DNA of 43,020 bases, from positions 1 to 43,020 of the IMG/VR virus record IMGVR_UViG_3300021373_000622. One strand, 5' to 3'. Numbering within the stretch: position 1 is the stretch's first letter; each line of letters opens with the position of its first letter. Source of the DNA: a virus. Under the pieces are notes generated by a model. That model did not search any database. It saw only the letters and a program-made list of their open reading frames with translations, and was not told the origin of the DNA. Shown piece by piece: positions 24,939 through 33,540 of this stretch. The position numbers and the translations under genes are program-made.

Positions 24939-26162
24939 ATGCAAAGTTTTAAACAATATTTAAGTGAGGCTAAAAATACTCACTTAGAACATTTAGAAGA
25001 TTCTATCATTAATGATGGATATGATGGTGGTGTTAATGCCATTTCATTTCTTAAATCATTAAGAGATATGCTTATAGGATCATCAAGTAGAAGATTAAAC
25101 GTTTCAGTAAAATGGGACGGTGCTCCTGCTGTGATCTGTGGAATCAATCCTGAAAACGGCAAATTCTTTGTTGGATCAAAATCAGTATTCAACGTAACTC
25201 CCAAAATAAATTATACATCTGCTGATATTAGAAGAAATCACACAGGTGGACTTGCTGAAAAATTACAAGTTGCATTAGTAGAATTAAAGAAATTAGGAAT
25301 CAAAGGTGTTGTTCAAGGTGACTTTTTATATACTAACAATGAATTAAAAAGTGCCAACATAAGAGGTGAAAGTGTTTTAACTTTTACACCAAATACAATT
25401 ACATATGCTGTGCCTACAGACAGTGCAATAGGTAAAAGAATTGCGTCTGCTAAAATGGGTATCATATTTCATACAACATACACTGGTAGAAAAATGGCAG
25501 ACTTAAAAGCAAATTTTGGTGTGAACGTAAGTTCATTTAGAAAAACATCATCTGTATTTTTTGATGACGCAGGATACAAAGACGCTTCAGGTGTCGCTAC
25601 ATTTACAACTGCTGAAAGTGAAAGATATGACGCAATGCTAAGAATGGCATTTGGTTCTGTAAGTAAAGGCAGACCAATATTAAACTTATTAAGTAAACAA
25701 CAAAATTTATATTCTGTTGGTGCTAGACTTAAAATATTTTTCAATGATTTTATTAGAAGAGGACAATCAATAGAAAATGTAAGTAAGTTGGTATCTCAAT
25801 TTAGAGAATACTATATTAAGACTTTAGACAAAGAAATATCGGCAAGAAAAACACAAAATGCTAAAAGTAAATTTGAAGCAATGAAAAACGAAGGACTAAA
25901 ATTTATGGAAAAAAATGAAGTCGGTATATATTTTGCCATTGCTAGTTATGTCACTCTACAAAGAGTAAAAGATTTCTTAATAAACAAAATGAATCAAATA
26001 AAAAGTATAGGAACATTTTTACAAAAAGACAATGGTTTCGAAGTTACAAATCCAGAAGGATATGTTGCCGTAGATAGAATGGGTAACGCTGTAAAACTAG
26101 TTGACAGATTAGAATTTTCAACTGCTAACTTTAATATTTCTAAGAACTGGATAAAAGGATAA
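24939..26162 (+). CDS. Ligase-superfamily nucleotidyltransferase-like protein with capsid-targeting-like N-terminus
   Basis: N-terminus MQSFKQYLSEA resembles the T4 internal-protein capsid-targeting tag (MKTYQEFIAEA), with a potential gp21-type cleavage after L-S-E. Downstream, VKWDGAPA (57-64) matches the KxDG nucleotidyl-lysine motif of DNA/RNA ligases. VVQGDFLY (124-131), PEGYVAVD (372-379) and VKLVD (385-389) look like motifs III, IV and V. The distance between motifs I and IV (over 300 residues) is longer than in ordinary ligases, so an insertion is present. I believe this family is listed as an uncharacterised domain in cyanophages. Ligase or capping-type activity is an inference. Confidence 0.7.
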   Translation: MQSFKQYLSEAKNTHLEHLEDSIINDGYDGGVNAISFLKSLRDMLIGSSSRRLNVSVKWDGAPAVICGINPENGKFFVGSKSVFNVTPKINYTSADIRRNHTGGLAEKLQVALVELKKLGIKGVVQGDFLYTNNELKSANIRGESVLTFTPNTITYAVPTDSAIGKRIASAKMGIIFHTTYTGRKMADLKANFGVNVSSFRKTSSVFFDDAGYKDASGVATFTTAESERYDAMLRMAFGSVSKGRPILNLLSKQQNLYSVGARLKIFFNDFIRRGQSIENVSKLVSQFREYYIKTLDKEISARKTQNAKSKFEAMKNEGLKFMEKNEVGIYFAIASYVTLQRVKDFLINKMNQIKSIGTFLQKDNGFEVTNPEGYVAVDRMGNAVKLVDRLEFSTANFNISKNWIKG

Positions 26163-26163
26163 A

Positions 26164-26970
26164 ATGGCAAACTGGAGAAAAGATTTACAAAACTATGGTC
26201 CTTTTGGGCATGATAGAACAGTTTTTGAAGTTCAAATGATTGCCGACAAAGACGGTAATATTATTAACACATTTGGTGGAGCTGCAAACGTTAATATTGC
26301 AGCTGGTTTAGTTGATGGATATTCTGGAGTTCACAAATATGGTGCAGTTTATGGAACTGCTGTAGGAACAATGTCAACAGTATGGACAAGGGCAGATACA
26401 ACAGCAAATGCTTTATATGATTGGACATATTCAGCAGGTACAATTACAGTAGAATCTACATCTGGTTCAGATACAACAGATGTAACTATTTCAGGTTTAG
26501 ATGATAATTATGCTGAAGTTACAGAAACATTGACATTGACAGGCACATCACCTGTTTCAGGTACACAAACTTTCTCCAGAGTTAATCGTGCTTTTATGGC
26601 AGGTACATCAACCAATGTTGGTAAAATTCATGTTAAAAGAGGTTCAACAATTGTAACAGAAATTGCAGCTGATTATGGACAAACACTACAATGTATCTAT
26701 ACAATACCTGCAGGTAAAACAGGTTACTTAATGAATTTAAGTGCTAGTGCTTCTAAAAATCAAACTGTTGATTTATTTTTATTTCAAAGACCTTTTGGTG
26801 GTGCATTTAGAGTATCGTCAACATTATCTTTATATCAAAGTAATGAAGTATTAGAATTTCCTGTGCCATTAAAATTAACAGAAAAAACTGATATTGATTT
26901 AAGAACAAAAGGTTCTTCTAACGCAACAGTATCAGCAGACTTTACAATAGTATTGGTGGATAACGAATAA
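26164..26970 (+). CDS. Virion structural protein (beta-rich, 268 aa)
   Basis: A Thr/Ser/Gly-rich beta protein resembling structural proteins of marine T4-like phages. The start MANWRKDLQNYGPFGHDRTVFEVQ is followed by a long Ig-like or jelly-roll-type region with repeated Thr-Val strands. The C-terminal part includes YTIPAGKTGYLMNLSASASKN and LFLFQRPFGGAFRV, typical of decoration or fibre-associated proteins. There is no signal peptide. It overlaps the adenylate kinase start by one base. Confidence 0.7.
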   Translation: MANWRKDLQNYGPFGHDRTVFEVQMIADKDGNIINTFGGAANVNIAAGLVDGYSGVHKYGAVYGTAVGTMSTVWTRADTTANALYDWTYSAGTITVESTSGSDTTDVTISGLDDNYAEVTETLTLTGTSPVSGTQTFSRVNRAFMAGTSTNVGKIHVKRGSTIVTEIAADYGQTLQCIYTIPAGKTGYLMNLSASASKNQTVDLFLFQRPFGGAFRVSSTLSLYQSNEVLEFPVPLKLTEKTDIDLRTKGSSNATVSADFTIVLVDNE

Positions 26971-27554
26971 TGAAAACATTTAGAACATATATTAAAGAGG
27001 CACAACAAAGACGAATAGTTATGTTAGGTGGTCCTGGTTCAGGTAAATCAACATACACTAAGTTTTTAATGGACAGATATGGCGTACCTCACATATATCC
27101 AGGTGGCATGTTAAGAAAAGAAGTTGAGAAAAATACAGAAATAGGAAAACAGATTAAAGATTTAATTACAAAGGGTAAGTTTGCACCTAGTGAAATGGTT
27201 TTAAAACTTATTAAAGACAGAATTGCAGAAAGTCCAGACGGATATGTATTAGACGGATGGCCTAGATATATGAAACAAGTAAGAGAAATGGAACGAGAAA
27301 ATATCGGACATGATGTTGCTGTGTTTTTAGATGTAAGTAAAGAAGAAGTAATGAAACGATTACTTGCAAGAGGTAGAGTTGATGATACCGAAGAAGTTAT
27401 CAACGATAGAATTAAACTATACAAACAGGAAACTGGACCTGTTGTAGAATACTTTAGAAATAAACCTGGTTTTATAAGTGTTAAGGCCGAGGGTGATACA
27501 CCAGAAAACATTAGTAAAAAAATTATTAGAGAAATAGAAAATGAAAAGCTTTAA
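26970..27554 (+). CDS. adk: Adenylate kinase with capsid-targeting-like N-terminus
   Basis: Nucleoside monophosphate kinase (ATP + AMP to 2 ADP). The P-loop GGPGSGKST is at about 20-28, VLDGWPRYMKQ corresponds to the DGFPR motif, and GRVDDTEEVINDRI is a short lid segment. The long zinc-type LID insertion of bacterial Adk is absent, as in short-form AMP/UMP-CMP kinases. The catalytic domain starts only after an extra tag MKTFRTYIKEAQQR, which matches the T4 capsid-targeting sequence and has an I-K-E potential cleavage site. The enzyme may therefore be packaged and injected. It overlaps the next gene by 14 bp. Confidence 0.88.
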   Translation: MKTFRTYIKEAQQRRIVMLGGPGSGKSTYTKFLMDRYGVPHIYPGGMLRKEVEKNTEIGKQIKDLITKGKFAPSEMVLKLIKDRIAESPDGYVLDGWPRYMKQVREMERENIGHDVAVFLDVSKEEVMKRLLARGRVDDTEEVINDRIKLYKQETGPVVEYFRNKPGFISVKAEGDTPENISKKIIREIENEKL

Positions 27555-30500
27555 ACAATTTAAACAGATATACGAGTCTATTATAGACATACCAAGAAAA
27601 ACGTATGCAAAGGCAGTGTTTGATAAACCAGATACGCCTAATCCAGAGTTAAAAGCTTCAGTTAAAAAACAAGTATTAGACGGAATTAAGTCATTTGAAA
27701 AATTTGGAAAAGTAGTTAAGTATGGTCTTATTGGATCAATACTAACAAAACAATATAGAGGTGACGCTGACCTTGATGTTAATATTTTATTTGATATACC
27801 TGGTTCAAAAGAAGAACAGGAAAAGATACATGAAAAAATAAAAGAACATCAATATGAAATAAATGGTAAAACAATACCAGGCAGTGAACATCCTATAAAC
27901 TATTTTTCTATCATAGATCCTGCTATATTTGATAAGGCAAATAAGATGGCAGATGGTATTTTTGATATCGATAAGAACAAATGGATCAAAAAACCAGAAC
28001 CAGGCAAGTTTGAACCTGAAAAATATATGGCGGATTTTCAGAAACGAGTATCTGAAATAGATGTTGTTAAGGGTGAATTGGCAAGAGACATGATTGATTA
28101 TGAGGAACTAAAAGAACTAGGTAAAGACGATATTGAAAACTTAGAAGGATTAGTTTCTAAAAAGTTATCCGAAATTAAAGATTCCATTAACACATTAGTT
28201 GATATTGGTGCTAAAACTGTTACAGATCGCAAAGACGCTTTCTTAGCAGATATGTCACCAGACGAAGTAAGAAAATTTGGAGTAAAAAACCGACTTCCTA
28301 AAAACGTGATTTATAAGATGTTAGAAAAGTATCATTATCTCAAATTCTTTAAAACTTTGGAAGAAATTATGTCGGATGGTAAAATAACACCAGATGAACT
28401 TAAATCGTTATCTAAGATTAAAGAAGCCAAAGGTAGACATATAGCGTTTACCTTTGGCCGATTTAATCCACCTACAATAGGACATGGAAAATTATTAGAA
28501 AAATTATTTACAGTTAGAGCAGACAATCACTTTATATTTTTAAGTAGATCGGAAGACTCAGATAAGAACCCATTATCATTTAGAGAGAAGTCAAAAGTTA
28601 TGAAACAAATGTTTCCTAGATATGCTTCAAACATAATAGTAAGTGGTTCAAATAGAGTATTTGATATAGTCACTGATCTTTATAATAAAGGTGCTACAGA
28701 ATTATCAATGGTTGTTGGTTCAGATAGAGTAAGAGAATTTGACACCACTATTAAAAAATATAATGGTGTAAAAAGCAGACATGGTTATTATAACTTTGAT
28801 AACATTAATATAGTTTCTGCTGGAGAAAGGGATCCAGATGCTGACGGCGCTACAGGAATGTCAGCAAGTAAAATGAGAGCAGCTGCTAAATCAAATGATT
28901 TAGTTGCATTTAAAAAAGGATTACCATCAACGTTTAGAGACGCTGAAGGTTTATTAAAAAGATTAAGACAAGGTATGAGATTGGCTGCTTCAAACGATCC
29001 AGAAATAGAAGAAGGAACATTAAAGTTTAAACCATTCATAACTGCTTCCACAAAAGAGGAGTTGGAAAATATGATTATAAGAGACAAGTATTTAACAGAG
29101 CATTTATACGATGTAGGAGATATTGTTGATGATGTTGAAAATAAAATTACAGGTGTTATCGTAAGAAGAGGAACAAACTATGTAACACTTGAAGACGTTG
29201 ATAGTAAGTTGCATAAGTCATGGTTATTTAATATCATTGAATCGCCTGTTTATCCTAGAGAATTAGATGAGTCGGCAAGAAAATTAAAATACGACAAAGA
29301 AACAGATCAACCTAAAAAATATGTTGCTGGTTTATCAGATAAAGAGAAGAAGGCACATGACAGACATTTAGAAAAACAAGGCAAAAAATCTGACGATGAT
29401 AAAAGTGCTTACAAACAATCGCCAGCAGATAAAGTTGCTAAAACTAAACCAAGTGTTCATACAAAGAAATTTAAACAAATGTATGGTGAACTTAAAACTG
29501 AAAAAGAACCACAAAAAAGAGGTGATGAATTTGTAGATACTGGATTGCCTGAAAGTTCAAATAAAAAGGCAGATGAGTTAGAACATGCTAAATTAATGAA
29601 TAAGGCACTTAGAACTATGCCTCAATCTATTAAACAAAAAGAAATTATAAAACAAATAAATGTTGTAAGAAAAAGATTAGGATATAGACCTCTTAGTGAG
29701 TCATATGAAATAGGCCACGATTATGCAAAATACACTTCATCTATAACCCCAGGTCAAAAACATTACGACCCTAAATTTCAAGGTGGATCATACAAACCAA
29801 GTGATCCTAAAAACAATTTAATCAACGTTAATGCTGATAAAAAAGTTGACTTAAAAGATATTGAAGAATGGATAAGTGACAGTGAAACAATAGATAAATA
29901 TAAAGAAAGATACGGTGAAGACTGGCAATCTAAGTTAGACGAAGTATATAATAAGATGTTTAACAAAGTTGTGGATACTAGTGAAAACAGTTATACAACA
30001 AAAGTTAAAGACGTTAAAGGTGATTTGAAAACAATGCCTGAGGAAGACTTTGAAGGTAAATATAAAAAGTCTAAATCAGAAATGAAAATAGATATAGGTG
30101 GTGATGGTGTGAAGATAAGAAGTTTTAAAGAATATGCTAATGTAAATGAGGCAATTGATTATCATTTACAAATGAATGTTCCTATTTGTGAGAACATTTT
30201 TAGACATAATTCTTCAGCATTCTTTGAGTTTTATAATAGACTTAGAGAAAAAGTTGAAAAAGAAAAAATTGAATTATCTGTTGAAGACAAAGAGTTTTTA
30301 AATACAGATATTGGAACCTTTGGATTATTTGAAGGCAATGAAGTTGCTTTAGATTGTCCAATGATTGATGAGGAAGATGAAAAAGATCCTCCAATAGGTA
30401 AACCAAAACGAGGCGGACCTAAAAAGTTTTATGTCTATGTAAAAGATGGAGATAAAGTTAAGAAGGTCACTTGGGGTGATACATCAGGATTATCAGTTAA

Positions 30501-30651
30501 GATGAATGATCCTGAGGCAAGAAAAAGTTTTGCTGCTAGGCACCAATGTTCTACACAAAAAGATAGAACATCGGCTGCATATTGGGCATGTAACACACCA
30601 AGATATGCTAAACAGTTAGGTTTATCTGGTGGTGGAAGTTTTTTCTGGTAA
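27541..30651 (+). CDS. Multidomain virion-type protein: nucleotidyltransferase + NadR-like adenylyltransferase + basic repeats
   Basis: 1036 residues. The N-terminus MKSFKQFKQIYES is capsid-targeting-like. Next is a pol-beta-type nucleotidyltransferase motif, IGSILTKQYRGDADLDV (64-80; D75/D77/D79). Around 300-450 there is a cytidylyltransferase/NMN-adenylyltransferase domain with GRFNPPTIGH (306-315) and GMSASKMR (439-446). A KOW-like HLYDVGDIVDDV segment follows, then a basic KKYVAGLSDKEKKAHDRHLE region known from many marine T4-like phage virion proteins. A second SFKEYANVNEA sits near 860, and a C-terminal domain holds KFYVYVKDGDKVKKVTWGD, ARHQCST and YWACNTPR. It probably supplies nucleotide/NAD enzymes to the capsid. 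Confidence 0.75.
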   Translation: MKSFKQFKQIYESIIDIPRKTYAKAVFDKPDTPNPELKASVKKQVLDGIKSFEKFGKVVKYGLIGSILTKQYRGDADLDVNILFDIPGSKEEQEKIHEKIKEHQYEINGKTIPGSEHPINYFSIIDPAIFDKANKMADGIFDIDKNKWIKKPEPGKFEPEKYMADFQKRVSEIDVVKGELARDMIDYEELKELGKDDIENLEGLVSKKLSEIKDSINTLVDIGAKTVTDRKDAFLADMSPDEVRKFGVKNRLPKNVIYKMLEKYHYLKFFKTLEEIMSDGKITPDELKSLSKIKEAKGRHIAFTFGRFNPPTIGHGKLLEKLFTVRADNHFIFLSRSEDSDKNPLSFREKSKVMKQMFPRYASNIIVSGSNRVFDIVTDLYNKGATELSMVVGSDRVREFDTTIKKYNGVKSRHGYYNFDNINIVSAGERDPDADGATGMSASKMRAAAKSNDLVAFKKGLPSTFRDAEGLLKRLRQGMRLAASNDPEIEEGTLKFKPFITASTKEELENMIIRDKYLTEHLYDVGDIVDDVENKITGVIVRRGTNYVTLEDVDSKLHKSWLFNIIESPVYPRELDESARKLKYDKETDQPKKYVAGLSDKEKKAHDRHLEKQGKKSDDDKSAYKQSPADKVAKTKPSVHTKKFKQMYGELKTEKEPQKRGDEFVDTGLPESSNKKADELEHAKLMNKALRTMPQSIKQKEIIKQINVVRKRLGYRPLSESYEIGHDYAKYTSSITPGQKHYDPKFQGGSYKPSDPKNNLINVNADKKVDLKDIEEWISDSETIDKYKERYGEDWQSKLDEVYNKMFNKVVDTSENSYTTKVKDVKGDLKTMPEEDFEGKYKKSKSEMKIDIGGDGVKIRSFKEYANVNEAIDYHLQMNVPICENIFRHNSSAFFEFYNRLREKVEKEKIELSVEDKEFLNTDIGTFGLFEGNEVALDCPMIDEEDEKDPPIGKPKRGGPKKFYVYVKDGDKVKKVTWGDTSGLSVKMNDPEARKSFAARHQCSTQKDRTSAAYWACNTPRYAKQLGLSGGGSFFW

Positions 30652-30654
30652 GTT

Positions 30655-30939
30655 ATGAATAAACCATATGATGATATAGTGATTGAAGAAAACCATTTTA
30701 TAAGAACTATTGACAATACTGCCGATAATTCAGAAATGGTTTGGCATAGAGATAGAGCAGACCGAAAGGTAATTGCTTTAGAAGGTGATGAATGGTATTT
30801 ACAAATGGATAATGAAATGCCTCAACTTATAGAATTAAATAAACCGATACATATTAAAAAAGGTGTGTATCATAGAGTAATAAGAGGAAAACAAAAATTA
30901 AAACTAGAAATTTGGGAAAGTAACCATGACAAAATATAG
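30655..30939 (+). CDS. Small cupin-like protein (94 aa)
   Basis: Conserved marine T4-like phage hypothetical with MVWHRDRADRKVIALEGDEWYLQMDNE followed by IHIKKGVYHRVIRG. The spaced His residues and the order of short strands resemble a single-domain cupin (H50, H86 as candidate ligands), though the full metal-ligand set cannot be confirmed. It lies between two capsid-type proteins and overlaps the next gene by 14 bp. Function unknown. Confidence 0.65.
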   Translation: MNKPYDDIVIEENHFIRTIDNTADNSEMVWHRDRADRKVIALEGDEWYLQMDNEMPQLIELNKPIHIKKGVYHRVIRGKQKLKLEIWESNHDKI

Positions 30940-31900
30940 AACAAGTTGGCAACAAATAATGGAAAGTATGAACGAAAGTCAAACCGTTTTCGTTGCAAGA
31001 TGGACATCTAAACAAGATGGTAAAAGATATGCGTCTCCTTTTAAAACAAAACCAGACGCTGAAAAAAGAGCAAAAGAATTAAAATCACAAGGTAACAGAA
31101 ATATATCTGTAACGCAAGACACTTTAAGACCACACATTAAATGGAAAAAAGATGGGTCTGCTGATATAAAAGGAATGCAAGAAGAAGTATTAGATGAGGC
31201 AGTTTCAAAACAAAAACTAGACACATTAAAAAGGTCTTGGGCGTCTATTAAAAAAATGACACCTTCAAAGATTAATGACTTGAAAAAGTTTTTAGAAAAA
31301 CAATCGTCAGACGTTTTATTACAATTAAGTCAATATGGTATTAACTTTGTTTCTCACATGGCAACATCTGTATTGAAAAAAAGAAAACCTGGATCAATGG
31401 CACATGCTGGTTCTCACAAAACATATGATTTAAAAATGAGTGAGGCAGTAACACCAGAGAAAAATCCAGAAGCAAAATTTAAAGATGCTAGAGACGATAT
31501 TGCAAAGTCACAACAAGAATTAGATAAGTTAGACAAATCTAATCCTGACAATAGACAACAAGTTGAACTAGGTCAAAAAGAAATTGAAGTTCAAAAATTA
31601 AAACTTAAACAAGATATAAGTAAAGAAAAAGAAAAAGAAAAACAATTAACTCGTTCCGAACAATTCATAGAACAGATCGAAGGTTTAAAAAAGAAAGCTG
31701 AAAAATCTGGTATGCCATATTCAATATTAAAACAAGTTTATAATAGAGGAATGGCCGCATGGAAAGGTGGTCATAGACCAGGAACAACACCTCAACAGTG
31801 GGCATTCGCAAGGGTGAACAGCTTTATAACTAAGTCAAGTGGAACTTGGGGTAAGGCAGATTCAGATTTGGCTGATAAAGTAAGAGGAAGTAAAGATTAG
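30926..31900 (+). CDS. Virion-associated protein with conserved marine-phage C-terminal domain
   Basis: 324 residues. The N-terminus MTKYRTSWQQIMESMNES is a variant of the capsid-targeting-like tag with I-M-E at 11-13. A SPFKTKPDAEKRAKELKSQGNRN region follows, then a helical bundle and a Glu/Lys-rich coiled coil. The C-terminal domain (GMPYSILKQVYNRGMAAWKGGHRPGTTPQQWAFARVNSF) is a widespread module in marine T4-like virion proteins, which I believe is classed as a DUF. Probable head-internal or structural protein. Confidence 0.72.
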   Translation: MTKYRTSWQQIMESMNESQTVFVARWTSKQDGKRYASPFKTKPDAEKRAKELKSQGNRNISVTQDTLRPHIKWKKDGSADIKGMQEEVLDEAVSKQKLDTLKRSWASIKKMTPSKINDLKKFLEKQSSDVLLQLSQYGINFVSHMATSVLKKRKPGSMAHAGSHKTYDLKMSEAVTPEKNPEAKFKDARDDIAKSQQELDKLDKSNPDNRQQVELGQKEIEVQKLKLKQDISKEKEKEKQLTRSEQFIEQIEGLKKKAEKSGMPYSILKQVYNRGMAAWKGGHRPGTTPQQWAFARVNSFITKSSGTWGKADSDLADKVRGSKD

Positions 31901-31909
31901 GAGAAAACA

Positions 31910-32905
31910 ATGGATAAAAAATATTTTGAAACTAAAACAGGCAGCTTAGAAGATGTATCCACAAAGATCGCTAAAGAGCAGCCATCAATAACAAAACCAG
32001 AAGTAAATGTAAAATTAACAACAGAAAAAAATTACTTAGGAAATAAACCAGGTTCACTTTCAGACATTGCTGCTAAGATTGTAAGTGAAGCAGTTGATCC
32101 AGTAAACAAAGACGCTGTTAAAAAAGATTTTGCAGATAGGAAAGATAAAGACCTTGATAACGATGGTGATTCAGATTCATCAGACGAATACTTACATAAA
32201 AAAAGACAGGCAATTTCTAAAAGTATGAAAGAAAGTAAAGCTGATTTTCTTCGTTTAAACTTTGCAAATAATCAAACTGTTAAAAAAGCAGAAAAATGGT
32301 TGTATAATAATATGGGTCATTCTAATCCAGGATATACAAGTATAGTTGCTGATAAAAATTCTATTGAGTTTAAAGATATGAATGATGCTGATAGTGTTAT
32401 GACAAAACTCAAAAGAGCAGGATTCAATTTTAAAGTAGATATGAGAGAAAGCAAAGCATACATGTTATCTTATGGTAAAAAAGGTGAAAAGGCAAAATTC
32501 TTTTATGGCAACAGTTTATCAGATATTCAAAAGAAAGCACATGAATTAAGAAAACAAGGTATCGTTGTTGATAAAATGGGTAGAACTGAACCAACTCATA
32601 AGTTAAGACAAACTATTGAGTCAGTAAATCCAGACGATGCTGGTGAAAAAATAAATGATAAGAAAAAAGAACTTGCTAAGAGTGGTGAGAAGTCTGTTAT
32701 CAAACCTTTACAAGAATTAGAAAAAGAGTGTCCTCAATGTCAAGGCAAAGGATGTGATCATTGCGATGACAAAGGAACTCATACTGTTAAAGAAAATAAA
32801 AAGACATTCAAAGAGATTCGAATACAGGCTGGTGAGGGTTCAAAAACTGATACAGGCAAAAAAACTGCTGTAATAGATACTGAACCATCAACAAAACCAA
32901 TATAA
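31910..32905 (+). CDS. Virion-type protein with duplicated N-terminal motif, EF-hand-like and DnaJ-like zinc motifs
   Basis: 331 residues. Two copies of a short motif open it: YFETKTGSLEDVSTKIAKE (5-23) and YLGNKPGSLSDIAAKIVSE (42-60). DLDNDGDSDSSDE (81-93) has the spacing of an EF-hand/dockerin calcium loop. A folded middle (SIVADKNSIEFKDMNDADS) follows. Near the end CPQCQGKGCDHCDDKG (274-289) is a CxxCxGxGCxxC zinc motif like one DnaJ repeat. A TFKEIRIQAGEG segment lies in the tail. Modular organisation like its neighbours suggests a head-associated protein. Function unknown. Confidence 0.7.
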   Translation: MDKKYFETKTGSLEDVSTKIAKEQPSITKPEVNVKLTTEKNYLGNKPGSLSDIAAKIVSEAVDPVNKDAVKKDFADRKDKDLDNDGDSDSSDEYLHKKRQAISKSMKESKADFLRLNFANNQTVKKAEKWLYNNMGHSNPGYTSIVADKNSIEFKDMNDADSVMTKLKRAGFNFKVDMRESKAYMLSYGKKGEKAKFFYGNSLSDIQKKAHELRKQGIVVDKMGRTEPTHKLRQTIESVNPDDAGEKINDKKKELAKSGEKSVIKPLQELEKECPQCQGKGCDHCDDKGTHTVKENKKTFKEIRIQAGEGSKTDTGKKTAVIDTEPSTKPI

Positions 32906-32925
32906 AAAGTGCGTCAGAATAGCGC

Positions 32926-32954
32926 TTGACAACCACGCTCATATATGATAGTAT
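32926..32954 (+). promoter_or_regulatory. Sigma70-like promoter of the HAD gene, leaderless output
   Basis: TTGACA (32926-32931), a 17-bp spacer, and TGA-TAGTAT with the -10 at 32949-32954. AGCG/CGCT (32921-32924/32936-32939) flanks the -35 as an inverted repeat, comparable to 24883. An ATG lies at 32961, six bases after the -10. A weak hairpin (AAGTGC/GCGCTT, 32907-32912/32922-32927) overlaps the -35. Confidence 0.65.
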
Positions 32955-32960
32955 ATGAGT

Positions 32961-33461
32961 ATGAAAACAAACACTATGAATAAAATAATATATTGTGACA
33001 TGGATGGTGTTCTTGCAGACTTTAAAAAAGGTGCTGAAAGAGCAACTAAAATGTCAATCAAACAATGGATGAATATCCCTTCTTCAAAAGAGAAGTGGAG
33101 ACCTATTATAGAAATGCCTAATTTCTGGTCTTCTCTTCCTTGGATGCCAGGAGGGCAAAGATTATGGAGTTATATCTCTAAATTTAATCCACACATACTA
33201 AGTGCATATGTTGAGGAAGAATTTGACCCTAACTGTATACCAGGCAAAAGAGAATGGTTAAGAAAAAATACAGGATTGTCAACTCCTCAAAGAGTTAATT
33301 TAGTTAAAAGAAAAGAAAAAAAACTATTTTCTAAAAAAAATGCCATCTTAATAGACGATTATCAAAAAAATGTTGATGAATTTACTAGATCAGGTGGTAT
33401 CGGAATACATCATACAGACACATCAAAAACAATCTCCCAACTCAAAAGACTAGGTTTTTAA
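32961..33461 (+). CDS. HAD-superfamily 5'(3')-deoxyribonucleotidase-like phosphatase
   Basis: 166 residues from the preferred ATG at 32961. The upstream ATG at 32955 would fall before the predicted transcription start, and the ATG at 32976 is a further option. Motif I is YCDMDGVLADF (D13, D15), motif II includes LSAY, the motif III lysine is in LVKRKEKK, and motif IV is LIDDY. The cap insertion and the WMPGGQRLW segment suit the phage deoxyribonucleotidase-like branch. It likely dephosphorylates nucleotides and helps balance precursor pools. Confidence 0.82.
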   Translation: MKTNTMNKIIYCDMDGVLADFKKGAERATKMSIKQWMNIPSSKEKWRPIIEMPNFWSSLPWMPGGQRLWSYISKFNPHILSAYVEEEFDPNCIPGKREWLRKNTGLSTPQRVNLVKRKEKKLFSKKNAILIDDYQKNVDEFTRSGGIGIHHTDTSKTISQLKRLGF

Positions 33462-33464
33462 TCT

Positions 33465-33472
33465 TATAAATA
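33465..33472 (+). promoter_or_regulatory. T4-type late promoter box TATAAATA
   Basis: An exact TATAAATA just after the HAD gene. +1 is near 33478, with a leader of about 63 bases that contains a small CCTT/AAGG hairpin (33518-33521/33526-33529) and Shine-Dalgarno GGGAGAG before the ATG at 33541. Confidence 0.65.
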
Positions 33473-33540
33473 GTCTAGTGTAAAACACGGTATAAATTTA
33501 TATCAAAAATTGAGTACCTTTAACTAAGGGAGAGAATAAT

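Noticed and set aside
32805-32850. TFKEIRIQAGEG inside the 331-residue protein as another capsid-targeting tag
   Set aside because: It is internal and lacks the I/L-x-E cleavage pattern at the right place.
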